Positions 22,723-32,346 of a stretch of DNA of 64,000 nucleotides are shown piece after piece (the first letter of the stretch is position 1; every line of letters begins with the position of its first letter). The notes under the pieces were generated by a model, which saw only the letters and a program-made list of their open reading frames with translations, had not been told where the DNA came from and did no database searches. Source of the stretch: Corallococcus interemptor (GTDB lineage: Bacteria > Myxococcota > Myxococcia > Myxococcales > Myxococcaceae); the NCBI RefSeq assembly GCF_003668875.1, contig NZ_RAWM01000032.1, positions 1 to 64,000 of the forward strand. Reading direction: 5' to 3'. A program made the position numbers and the translations under genes.

Positions 22723-24453
22723 ATGGCATCGCGGCGCATCTCTCCCCAGACCCTCGAAGAGCTGCGCCACCGGGTGGACCTGCCCGGCCTCATCTCACGT
22801 CACGTGGCGCTCACTCCGAGCGGGAAGGATTTTCGCGGCCGGTGCCCCTTCCACGAGGAGCGCACCCCGTCCTTCTTCGTCGTCCCGGCAAAGGGCTTCT
22901 TCTTCTGCCACGGGTGCCGCGCGCACGGAGACGCGGTGGACTTCCTCCGGCGCATGCTCGGGCTCTCCTTCGGGGAGGCCGTGCGTGAGCTGGCGCGGGA
23001 GGTGGGTCTGACGGTGTCCGAAACCGAGGACCCGGCGGCGGACTCAAGCCAGCGCTTGCGCGACGTGACGAGGCTGGCCCAGGAACACTTCCAGACCCAG
23101 CTCTGGGGCAGTGAAGGCGCGGCGGCGAGGGCCTATCTGGAGGCGCGGGGCGTCACGGAGGAGACGGCGCGCGCGTTCGGGTTGGGCTGGGCTCCCGAGG
23201 CCTGGGACCGGCTCGCGGAGCGGCTCGAGCGCGCGGGGCTGCGGGAGGCGGGACTGGAGACGGGGCTTTTGCAGCCGCGCAAGAAGGGCGCGGGCTGCTA
23301 CGACTTCTTCCGGGGCCGGGTGATGTTGCCGCTGCGTTCGCCGGACGGCCGCCCCGTGGGCTTCGGAGGACGGCTCCTGTCCGGTGGCGCTGGGGGACCG
23401 AAGTACCTCAACTCGAAGGACAGCCCGCTCTTCCACAAGGCGGACACGCTGTTCGGGATGGACCTCGCGCGGGCGGAGATCCGCCGGCTGCATCGCGCGG
23501 TGCTGGTGGAGGGCTACTTCGACTGCGTCCTCCTGCACCAGGTGGGGGTGCGCCATGCCGTGGCGCTCTGCTCCACGCACCTGACGCCAGGCCACCTCCA
23601 GGTGCTCGCGAGAGCGGAGGCCCGCGAGCTGGTGCTGCTTCTGGACGGGGACGCAGCGGGGCTCGCCGCGGTGGAGCGGCTGTCAGGGCCGCTGCTCGCC
23701 GCTGGCGTGGCCACCCGCGTGGCGCTCCTGCCCCAGGGAGAGGATCCAGACACCTTCGCGCTGCGGGAGGGCGCGGCGGGAGTGTCCCGTCTCTTCGACG
23801 ACGCCCGTCCGCTCACGCGCCACCTCTTCACCTCCGTGCTGCCCGAGGGACGTGAAGCCAGCTTCGAGGAGAAGATGCTCGCGTTGGGACGGCTGCGCGA
23901 CGTCGTGGCGAAGCTCCCCCCGGGCCTCATGCGCACGGCCTTCCTCGACGCGCTGTCCGCCCACATGGGGCTGCCCTCCTCGGAGCTGGAGGGCGTGCTC
24001 TCCGGGCCCCGGCTTCCGGCGCAACCCGCCGCCGTCACGCCCGCCGAGCGCGGCGTGGATGCGCTGGAGGCCCGCGCGGTCGCCTGCGTGCTGCGCAATC
24101 CCAGCGTGCGGGACCAGGACGCCTTCGGGGCGTTGGATCATCTTCGGGAGGCGGGGCTGCGAATGGCGCTGGGCACCGCGACCCACGGAGGCATCGCGGC
24201 CACCGGCGCGGTGGCGCGGGCCCTCGCGAGCGCCACGCGTTCCCTGCCCACGGAGGAGGACGCGCTGGTGAAGGTCTTCCGCGTCACCTGCTGTGAGCTG
24301 TCCCTTCGCCGGCTGGACGCGGAGCTGGCGAAGCTGACCGGGCTCGCTCGCGAACCCCGCCCCAGTGGCGCGACCCTCGCGCGGCTCTCCCAGCGCTCGG
24401 AGTTGCGGGCCCTGCGCCACCGGGTGCTCCAGGTGCTCCAGGGCCTTCGCTGA
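22723..24453 (+). CDS. dnaG: DNA primase of the DnaG family
   Basis: The 576-residue protein begins with a CHC2 zinc domain (Cys41, His44, Cys62, Cys65 in CPFHEERTPSF and FCHGC), then the primase core and a TOPRIM domain with EGYFD and DGDAAG metal-binding motifs. A C-terminal helicase-binding-like region follows. It would synthesise RNA primers for lagging-strand replication. Bacterial dnaG usually lies just before rpoD, but no sigma factor follows here; a MazG-like gene does, so this may be a second primase copy or a rearranged locus. Confidence 0.9.
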   Translation: MASRRISPQTLEELRHRVDLPGLISRHVALTPSGKDFRGRCPFHEERTPSFFVVPAKGFFFCHGCRAHGDAVDFLRRMLGLSFGEAVRELAREVGLTVSETEDPAADSSQRLRDVTRLAQEHFQTQLWGSEGAAARAYLEARGVTEETARAFGLGWAPEAWDRLAERLERAGLREAGLETGLLQPRKKGAGCYDFFRGRVMLPLRSPDGRPVGFGGRLLSGGAGGPKYLNSKDSPLFHKADTLFGMDLARAEIRRLHRAVLVEGYFDCVLLHQVGVRHAVALCSTHLTPGHLQVLARAEARELVLLLDGDAAGLAAVERLSGPLLAAGVATRVALLPQGEDPDTFALREGAAGVSRLFDDARPLTRHLFTSVLPEGREASFEEKMLALGRLRDVVAKLPPGLMRTAFLDALSAHMGLPSSELEGVLSGPRLPAQPAAVTPAERGVDALEARAVACVLRNPSVRDQDAFGALDHLREAGLRMALGTATHGGIAATGAVARALASATRSLPTEEDALVKVFRVTCCELSLRRLDAELAKLTGLAREPRPSGATLARLSQRSELRALRHRVLQVLQGLR

Positions 24454-24528
24454 AGACGCCAGCGGACAGCGCGTCCACCGTCACCGTTCGGAGTTGACAG
24501 CCACTCGCCGCTGACGGAGCACAAGGGC

Positions 24529-24840
24529 ATGATCGAGCTCCCCGAGCGCGCCGCGATGCCGGACTACCAGCGGTACATCCACGACCTGGAGTCGCTGCAC
24601 GGCTGGCTCCAGCAGGACCTGGTCCACAACTGCTTCCGGATGGGCGAGGAGGTGGGCGAGCTCTTCAAGGCGGTGCGCCAGTACGAGAAGCGGCCCTCCG
24701 AGGCGACGGCTCGCGAGCACGTGGGGGAGGAGCTGGTGGACGTGCTCAACTACCTGCTGGCCATCGCCAACCGCACGGGCGTGGACCTGGAGCAGGCCTT
24801 CCGGGAGAAGAACGCGCGGAATCAACAGCGCACCTGGTAA
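24529..24840 (+). CDS. MazG-like nucleotide pyrophosphohydrolase
   Basis: The 103-residue all-alpha protein has the MazG/dUTPase-2 metal-binding pattern GEEVGELFKAV with a later GEELVDVLNYL. Family members hydrolyse nucleoside triphosphates to monophosphates in nucleotide-pool housekeeping. ATG 24529 has an AAGGG site; ATG 24556 is an alternative. It follows dnaG on the same strand after 75 bases, so they may share a transcript. Confidence 0.8.
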   Translation: MIELPERAAMPDYQRYIHDLESLHGWLQQDLVHNCFRMGEEVGELFKAVRQYEKRPSEATAREHVGEELVDVLNYLLAIANRTGVDLEQAFREKNARNQQRTW

Positions 24841-24917
24841 GGCTCGTCACGGCATGGACCGTGCTGACAAGGAGTCCCCACTGATCGTGTTTCACTGGGA
24901 ACGTGTAGGCTCCGGAA

Positions 24918-26642
24918 ATGAGCAAGCGGACCAGCGACCACAACAGCGCGACCTTCCTGATGGATGGCGAGGAGTTCTTCGGCACCTTCGCCGCCTGTCT
25001 GGAGGAGGTGATGCGCAGCGCCACCGAGCCCGTCGAGGTCGAGCCCCTGTCGAAGGGCGAGGGCAAGAAGGTCGCGGACAAGCCGGCTCCCGTGCCCCCG
25101 ACGACCTACGTGCGGCTGGCCTACTGGGCGATGGAGAAGGGTCTTGTGCTGAAGAAGGACGACCACCACTTCACGATGGAGGCCGCCCTCAAGCAATTGG
25201 CGGATGCGGGCGTCCACGTGGAGATCATCCTCTGGGACCCGGACGCCGTGTCCGCGAACGCGGGTGGCGATGACAACTTCGCGAAGAAGGTGGCTCGCGG
25301 GAACAAGGCGGTCCACACGGCGCTCCACGGGTACAAGGAAAAGATCCTGGTCTACCTGGAGAGCCACCCGAAGCCCGGGGTGGGCTATGGCTTGCACCAG
25401 AAGATGTCTCTCTTCTCCATCGGCGGAAAGCTCAAGGCCCTGGTCGGCGGCTTCAACATGGAGGAGGAGTACTGGGACACCGGCTATCACTGGGGAAAGC
25501 ACCCCATCCATGGGCACAACCACACCCTGCACGACACGGCGGTGCTGGTGGAGGGGCCCGTGACGTGTGACATCGAGGAGGAGTGGCTGCGCCGCTGGAA
25601 GCGGCAGAGCTCGCTGAAGCTCTTCGGGCCCACGCCACCCCATGTGGTGCGAGCGGGAGTCCGGGGGCTCGTGGCGAGCCAGCCGACGGACGGCGGGCAC
25701 CGCATCTCCGTGCTGACGACGGGCGTGTCGACCCTGTCCACCGACCACAGCATCCGCGATGAGATCAAGACCCTCATCCAGGGCGCCACGACGTATCTCT
25801 ATGCGGAGAACTACCAGTTCTTCGACCCGGACATCGTCCGCGAGGTCTGCCGGAAGCTGAAGGCGTGGAAGCCCTTCGAGGTCTGCGTGGTGATTCCAGA
25901 CCCTGTCTGCGATCCAACCCACGCGAACACGCAGCTGTCGCGCATCGCGTACGCGCGGATGCTCCTGGCGAGCTTCAAGGAAAAGGATGGCGTCAAGGGC
26001 AAGCTCGACGACGCGCTGCAGGCCATCAAGCTCCAGGGCAGCACCGTGCCAGTGCCCAACGACCCGGCGATGTATCACAAGGTCGTCAACAAGAAGTCCG
26101 GCAAGTGGATGGAGGAGGCCAGCCTCCAGGTGGCACCCCGGCCCGTCGAGGGCGTGAAGGTCCAGGCCAGGCCGGTGCAGGTCGCGCTGGAGGCAATTGA
26201 CAGTCTGGACCTCGCGGAAGGGGTGACGCCGCGTGTCCAGTTCTACTGCCCGGTCCGCTTCCCGGGGCACTCCGGCAACTACGACGACAGCACGAAGATC
26301 TACGTGCACTCGAAGCTGATGCTCATCGACTCGAAGCACGTCATCGTGGGCAGCGCCAACTTCGGCTACCGCAGCATGGAGTACGACGGCGAGATGAGCC
26401 TGCACATCCAGAGCGATGAGTTCGCGGTCTCGGTGAAGCAGAAGCTCTTCCCTCACTACAACGTGAACTCCCCCAAGGAAGTGCCCGCCGCGCTCCGCGA
26501 TGGCTCATACGGTGAGGCGGACCGGGTGAAGCTCATTGCCCGGAGTCCGGGACAGCTGGGCATGACCTCCGTCCACGTGAAGGGCTACATGAAGGAGACG
26601 ATGAAGAGCGCGAGCGTCGCGATGAACTACGAATGGTACTGA
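24918..26642 (+). CDS. phospholipase D-like protein with one intact and one degenerate HKD motif
   Basis: The 574-residue protein lacks a signal peptide. Two PLD half-sites can be seen: HQKMSLFS at 160-167, where the Asp of HxKx4D is Ser, and HSKLMLID at 464-471, which is complete and followed by VGSANFGYRSM. The SIGGKLKALVGGFN block after the first motif fits PLD lobe one. PLD enzymes act through both histidines, which are both kept. The C-terminus has no second domain. It is organised like the PLD lobes of the larger protein at 33.5-36.4 kb, to which it may be distantly related. Confidence 0.85.
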   Translation: MSKRTSDHNSATFLMDGEEFFGTFAACLEEVMRSATEPVEVEPLSKGEGKKVADKPAPVPPTTYVRLAYWAMEKGLVLKKDDHHFTMEAALKQLADAGVHVEIILWDPDAVSANAGGDDNFAKKVARGNKAVHTALHGYKEKILVYLESHPKPGVGYGLHQKMSLFSIGGKLKALVGGFNMEEEYWDTGYHWGKHPIHGHNHTLHDTAVLVEGPVTCDIEEEWLRRWKRQSSLKLFGPTPPHVVRAGVRGLVASQPTDGGHRISVLTTGVSTLSTDHSIRDEIKTLIQGATTYLYAENYQFFDPDIVREVCRKLKAWKPFEVCVVIPDPVCDPTHANTQLSRIAYARMLLASFKEKDGVKGKLDDALQAIKLQGSTVPVPNDPAMYHKVVNKKSGKWMEEASLQVAPRPVEGVKVQARPVQVALEAIDSLDLAEGVTPRVQFYCPVRFPGHSGNYDDSTKIYVHSKLMLIDSKHVIVGSANFGYRSMEYDGEMSLHIQSDEFAVSVKQKLFPHYNVNSPKEVPAALRDGSYGEADRVKLIARSPGQLGMTSVHVKGYMKETMKSASVAMNYEWY

Positions 26643-26682
26643 GGGTTGGCGTGAGGCGTAGAGGACGCTCGCTCACGTCCGT

Positions 26683-26919
26683 TCAGGGCGCGGAGCGCCG
26701 TTCTTCCAACGCGGCCTCGCCCAGCGCACTGGGGGCGCGGCAGTAGTCGATGCACAGTTGCTCGTTGCCGCAGGTGGTGACGACGGCGCCGATGTTGCAG
26801 CGGCGTTCGCAGGGCACGCCGCAGCCACAGACGCCTTGGCATTGAGCCGCGGCGGCCGGCAGCGGCGCGAGGGCCAGGAACGAGGCGGAGGCGAGCAGCG
26901 ACTTGATCACGGTACGCAT
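26683..26919 (-). CDS. small Cys-rich secreted protein
   Basis: The 78-residue product has a signal peptide ending PAAAAQ, then seven or more cysteines in a tight cluster (CQGVCGCGVPCERRC, CGNEQLC, YC). This is typical of small disulfide-stabilised secreted peptides. A -10-like TATCTACT lies on the minus strand about 60 bases upstream. The function is unknown. Confidence 0.65.
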   Translation of the reverse strand: MRTVIKSLLASASFLALAPLPAAAAQCQGVCGCGVPCERRCNIGAVVTTCGNEQLCIDYCRAPSALGEAALEERRSAP

Positions 26920-27018
26920 GGACAGCTCCCTTGGGTGGACTGCCGCGTCAGCCTCAAGCGATTGTGATTGGGAGTAGATACGTACTTCCGCGTAATGGGG
27001 CAGGCTCGTTACCAGACA

Positions 27019-27053
27019 CCCCTGCCGCTCACCGGATGGGAGGGCGGCAGGGG
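27019..27053 (-). terminator. hairpin after the GON-domain gene
   Basis: CCCCTGCCGC and GCGGCAGGGG form a 10-base stem with a 15-base loop ten bases after the stop of the GON lipoprotein gene. The T-run is weak, so termination may be only partial. Confidence 0.5.
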
Positions 27054-27063
27054 GCAGGAGACC

Positions 27064-28416
<1,353 letters not shown>

Positions 28417-28605
28417 GGGGGTGAGGCTCCTTTGAGGTGGCTGCGGAGCCCTTCCATGGCAAGGGCGGGGCCAGCGGCGAGGCGCGCGGGCTCCAGCTGG
28501 GATTTCACGGTGTTGCGCGGGCTGACGGGCTCCCGGCGGAGGCGGCTCCCGAGCGAACGTGCCAGGACTGGCACGCGCGTGGGGGCGCCCCAGGGGACGC
28601 GGATG

Positions 28606-29553
28606 TCAGGGCCCTTGGACTTCCTCACGCGCCTTGCGCCGGTACTCGCCGGGCGGCATGCCCATCTCCCGCCGGAAGGCGCGATTGAAGGCGAACTCGG
28701 ACTCGTAACCCACGCGGACCGCGATGGCCGCGAGCCCGTCCTGTCCCTCGCGCAGCGCCTGCGCGGCCTCCTGCATCCGAAGCCGCGTGAGGTACTCATG
28801 CGGCGCCACGCCCACCTCGCTCGCGAAGCGCCGCGCGAGCGTCGCCCTGGAGGTCCCCGAGCGCTGAGCCAGCTCTCCCACGGTCCAATTCCGCCCCGGC
28901 TCCGCGTGCATCCAACCCAGGGCGCTGGCGAGCGTCCTGTCGCCGAGCGCCCCCAACCAGCCCGCACCGCCCGGCGGCTGCGCGTCCGCCCAGGCACGGA
29001 GCACCTGCACCAGGAGGATGTCGAGCAACCGGGAGACGATGACCGAGGAGCCCCGCTCGCCCCGCGCGTACTCCTGTTCGAGCATCGACACCGTGGGCAA
29101 CAGCGCACGCGCGTCCTCGGAGGCCCCTCGCAGGTGGACCCGCTCGGGAAGCAGCCGCAACACGGGATGTGCCCCCGGCTCGTCGAACGCGAAGAAGCCG
29201 CAGAGCATCCGCGACTCCACGCCGGAGCCGCCCAGCACATACCCGGAAGCTCCTTCACCTCGTGACGCCAACCAATCCTCGACCCGCTGCTTGGGACTGC
29301 GAGGCGAGTCCGCCACGGCATGCCCGTCGCCGCGCGGCAGCAGCACGACATCCCCCGGCCCCAGCGCGACGGAGTCCCGGCCCTGCGTGAGGTGACAGGT
29401 GCCCGCGATGACCAGGTGCAGGGTCGCCGTGGTCGTGGGCGCGAAGCGCAGCCCCCAGGGGGCCCGCGCCACGGTGCGGCAGTAGAGCTGCCCCCGCAGA
29501 CGGGTTCGCTCGAGGATCTGCCCCAGCAGATCGGAAGCATGCGTGAGGTCCAT
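28606..29553 (-). CDS. AraC family regulator with N-terminal cupin domain
   Basis: The 315-residue protein has a cupin sensor domain (about 20-190, with VARAPWGLRFAP and LGPGDVVLLPRGDGH, like Cupin_6 proteins) followed by two helix-turn-helix units (VGELAQRSGTSRATLARRF and IAVRVGYESEFAFNRAFRREMG). The start ATG 29553 with GAGGGC is preferred over the longer frame. The regulator is divergent from the DUF4267 membrane gene, its likely target, with 114 bases between them. Related regulators respond to small hydrophobic effectors. Confidence 0.9.
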   Translation of the reverse strand: MDLTHASDLLGQILERTRLRGQLYCRTVARAPWGLRFAPTTTATLHLVIAGTCHLTQGRDSVALGPGDVVLLPRGDGHAVADSPRSPKQRVEDWLASRGEGASGYVLGGSGVESRMLCGFFAFDEPGAHPVLRLLPERVHLRGASEDARALLPTVSMLEQEYARGERGSSVIVSRLLDILLVQVLRAWADAQPPGGAGWLGALGDRTLASALGWMHAEPGRNWTVGELAQRSGTSRATLARRFASEVGVAPHEYLTRLRMQEAAQALREGQDGLAAIAVRVGYESEFAFNRAFRREMGMPPGEYRRKAREEVQGP

Positions 29554-29667
29554 GCCCTCGAAGCTAGCAGCGGGCTGTCCCCGACGCTCGCGGCCTGAGC
29601 GTTTCAGACAAAAGGTTGAGCCGTCCGCGAATGGCGTCTCCGGGGCCAGAACGTCACATTTCCAGGC

Positions 29668-30105
29668 ATGAACGACACACGCACGAACCCCTCGCGGTTG
29701 TCCTGGAAGCTCACCTCGCCCACGGCCTTGTTCACGTTGCTGCTGGGCGCGTTCATGCTGTTCCTCAGCCTCCGGGCCGCGCTGGGCCCGGTCAGCGCGG
29801 CCAGGGGCTTCGGTCTGCCCGACTCCGGAAGCGAGGTGATTCCCCTGATGTACGTCAAGGCGGGCAGGGACCTGGGCCTGGCACTGGCAATGTTCGCCCT
29901 GGTGGCCATCCGGCAGCGCAAGGCCGCGGGCGTCTTCGTCCTCGCCTGCATCGTGATGCCCACTGTGGACGCGCTGACCGTGATGCATGGCGGCGCGTCG
30001 CTCGCCTTCGCGCTCGCGGTCCATGGAAGCGCGGCGGTCTACGGAGCCGTGCTGGCCGCGGCGCTGCTGCGCCCCTATTTCTCTCCTGCCCTGGATTTGC
30101 GCTGA
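29668..30105 (+). CDS. DUF4267-type small membrane protein
   Basis: The 145-residue protein has four hydrophobic segments (TALFTLLLGAFMLFLSLRAA, GLALAMFALVAI, GVFVLACIVMP and AAVYGAVLAAALL) and the ARGFGLP and YVKAGRDLGLALAM patterns of DUF4267. The divergent AraC regulator suggests local control. No reaction is known for the family. Confidence 0.75.
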   Translation: MNDTRTNPSRLSWKLTSPTALFTLLLGAFMLFLSLRAALGPVSAARGFGLPDSGSEVIPLMYVKAGRDLGLALAMFALVAIRQRKAAGVFVLACIVMPTVDALTVMHGGASLAFALAVHGSAAVYGAVLAAALLRPYFSPALDLR

Positions 30106-30147
30106 TTACACGGCTCTAATCACGCCAGTCCAATCCAGGAGAAACAC

Positions 30148-30402
30148 ATGGCAACGCGAATCCTTGCCTCGCTCGCTGTCGCGTCTGTCTTCCTGAGCGC
30201 CAGCCCCGCCAGCGCCGGCTACCGGGAAGCCGCTTACGTGACGACGCTCTACAGTGACGCCACCTACACCACGGTGGTCGGGCACATCTATCCGGAGTGT
30301 GGCTTCAGATACGTCCAGTACCATCTCGTGGGGACGTACTCGTACTTCGCCGTCGACGAGTTCGTCGGTTACTGCACCGAGAACGGCTGGGAACCGCTCT
30401 GA
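30148..30402 (+). CDS. small secreted protein (DUF6289-like)
   Basis: The 84-residue product begins with an AGGAG-preceded ATG and a signal peptide ending SPASAG. The mature part of about 60 residues contains TTLYSDATYTTVVGHIYPEC, and two cysteines probably form a disulfide. Such short peptides with a YYSDA-type core recur in gamma- and delta-proteobacterial genomes. A hairpin terminator follows immediately. Confidence 0.7.
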   Translation: MATRILASLAVASVFLSASPASAGYREAAYVTTLYSDATYTTVVGHIYPECGFRYVQYHLVGTYSYFAVDEFVGYCTENGWEPL

Positions 30403-30415
30403 CGCGGTCATGAAC

Positions 30416-30441
30416 GCAGGGGCCACGCGTTTGGCCCCTGC
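30416..30441 (+). terminator. hairpin after the small secreted protein gene
   Basis: GCAGGGGCC ACGCGTTT GGCCCCTGC is a perfect 9-base stem with an 8-base loop, 13 bases after the stop. The following GCGCGTTCG is a poor T-run. Confidence 0.6.
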
Positions 30442-30465
30442 GCGCGTTCGCCTAATGTCGGGGTC

Positions 30466-32307
30466 GTGAGCTTGCCCTTTGTTGGAGGAGAGTCCGCGCC
30501 AGACCCCAAGCGCGAGGCGTGGCCCCTGAGACTGCGCCGTGACCCGGATGGGGGCTGCCTGCTCGAGCTTGTGAACTCGGGCGGTGTGCACCCGATCCAC
30601 GCGATCCACGAACGTCTTCGCGGTGTCCTGGAGCGGCTGCCGGACGGCCTTGAGCTGGCCTACCTGTGCCGGGTCGCCCCGGGACGGCACTACAACGTCT
30701 CGCACCTGATCGCGGTCGAGATCTGCGAGCGCCAGACGCGACTCGCGAACGTCACCGCGCTGTTGCCGGAAGACTTCATCGCGGCGCGGACCTGGCTTCT
30801 TCTTGCCCGTGCCCAGGCACGATTGAAGGCGGGCGAGATGGGGGGCTGCGTCGCGGATGCGCGTCATGCCTTTCAGCGTGGAGTCGAAGCGGAGGATGCG
30901 TCTGGCGTCCCGGAGCTCTTCTCCTGGCTGCCGCCGGAAGGCCGCGAGGCCCTTCGTCCGGAGTACCTGGCCTGGTTCGAGCGGCAGCCCGTCGCGCAGC
31001 TCAGGCAATGGAAGATAGACCTCCCCTGGTGGTCGGACCGCCAGCTCCTGGAGCACGCGGCCGCCCTGGCCCCGTACTCGTACTGGGAGGAGCGTGATGA
31101 AGCGTCGCGCGTCGTCGCGGAGCTGCGCCGTCGCGGCTCCGGAGAGGCTGCACGGCTCGAAGCGCAACTCGGCGCCACCGCCGCGCCTCAGGGCATGGCC
31201 GCCGGCGAGGTGCCTGTGCCCCGCACCGACAGGCCGCTCCGCATCGGGATCATCGGCGGGGGACGGATCGGCGTGCGGCTCGGCACGCTGTGGGCGAAGG
31301 CGGGGCACGACGTCCGCATCGGGGTCCGGCGGCCGTGGCAGGTGTCCGTGGAGCCACCGGTCGCGGTGGGCGACGTTTCACGGGCGCTGTCTCACGGGGA
31401 GGTCATCGTGCTGGCGACGCCCTCCTCGGCCCTCAAGAGCGTCGCCGAAGCCGCGCGACAGGCGCTGTCCGGGGTGGTCGTGATCGACGTGACGAACCCC
31501 GAGGACTCCCACTACGCAGCCAGGTGGGGCAATTCCCAGCGCGGCTCCGGGTCGTTGACCGGGGCGCTGTTCCCGGGCGCGCGAACGGTGAAGGCCTTCA
31601 ACACGCTCAACGAGCGAGCCTTGTTCGGCCCGGCGGTCGCGCTCGTGACCCCCGCGGTTCCGATCGCCTCGGATGATCCGGAGGCAGCGGCCACGGCGGC
31701 GCGGCTCGCGCGCGATGCGGGCTTCGAACCCGTCGTCGTCGGGCCGCTCTCCGCCTCGGCGCGCTTCGACCGTGGGACCGCGCTCTGGGGCTCGCTCGCC
31801 AGTCCCGCACAGGTGTGCGCCGCGCTTGGCATTGAGTCCCCCGCGCGGCCATCGCACGAACAGCTCCCGACCCGCACGCTGGTCGACGCCGTGCTCTCCC
31901 TGACCATTCCGAAGGAAGCGCTCGAGCCCGACTTCGAGGAGGACCTCCAGCCATTCGGGGATGCCTGGCGCCGGCAGTACGCCGAGTGGCGGCTTCCGTG
32001 TCCGGAGGGGCTGGCCGAGCTGGCGGACGGCGCGGGGGAGAGGTTGATCGATATCGACGGCTGGGGACTCTTCGAGCCCCAGGACGATTCCGACCTTCGC
32101 GAGTATCTTCGAGACCTCATCCCGGATGCGCACCTTGCCGGCATGGCTCCCTTGTTCGGCCGCGATAGCGACCTCTTGCTGGTGGACGCGGAGGGACGCA
32201 TCCACCGCTGGATTCATGGGGAAGGGGATGAGCCCCGGGTGATCGCCAGGGACTTCCGCGCGCTCCTCGCGATCTTCGCGGCACGCATCGAACCAGGCCT
32301 GCTCTGA
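30466..32307 (+). CDS. three-part fusion: unknown N-terminal region, F420/NADP-type Rossmann oxidoreductase, C-terminal SUKH-like region
   Basis: The 613-residue protein starts at GTG 30466. Residues 1-250 are of unknown type, with helical repeats (ARTWLLLARAQARLKAGEM). Residues about 258-450 form an NAD(P)-binding fold with GIIGGGRIG (261-269) and VKAFNTLNERALFG, as in NADPH-F420 oxidoreductase-like proteins. The C-terminal part (about 490-613) has a SMI1/KNR4-like pattern (APLFGRDSDLLLVDAEGRI, then VIARDFRALLAIFA). SUKH proteins often act as toxin immunity factors. The fusion is unusual; the SUKH call is uncertain. No stop separates the parts and codon use is uniform, so it is a single gene. 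Confidence 0.65.
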   Translation: MSLPFVGGESAPDPKREAWPLRLRRDPDGGCLLELVNSGGVHPIHAIHERLRGVLERLPDGLELAYLCRVAPGRHYNVSHLIAVEICERQTRLANVTALLPEDFIAARTWLLLARAQARLKAGEMGGCVADARHAFQRGVEAEDASGVPELFSWLPPEGREALRPEYLAWFERQPVAQLRQWKIDLPWWSDRQLLEHAAALAPYSYWEERDEASRVVAELRRRGSGEAARLEAQLGATAAPQGMAAGEVPVPRTDRPLRIGIIGGGRIGVRLGTLWAKAGHDVRIGVRRPWQVSVEPPVAVGDVSRALSHGEVIVLATPSSALKSVAEAARQALSGVVVIDVTNPEDSHYAARWGNSQRGSGSLTGALFPGARTVKAFNTLNERALFGPAVALVTPAVPIASDDPEAAATAARLARDAGFEPVVVGPLSASARFDRGTALWGSLASPAQVCAALGIESPARPSHEQLPTRTLVDAVLSLTIPKEALEPDFEEDLQPFGDAWRRQYAEWRLPCPEGLAELADGAGERLIDIDGWGLFEPQDDSDLREYLRDLIPDAHLAGMAPLFGRDSDLLLVDAEGRIHRWIHGEGDEPRVIARDFRALLAIFAARIEPGLL

Positions 32308-32346
32308 CCCGCTTCGCTTGATGCGGGCGTGTTAGCGTTCCGCGCG

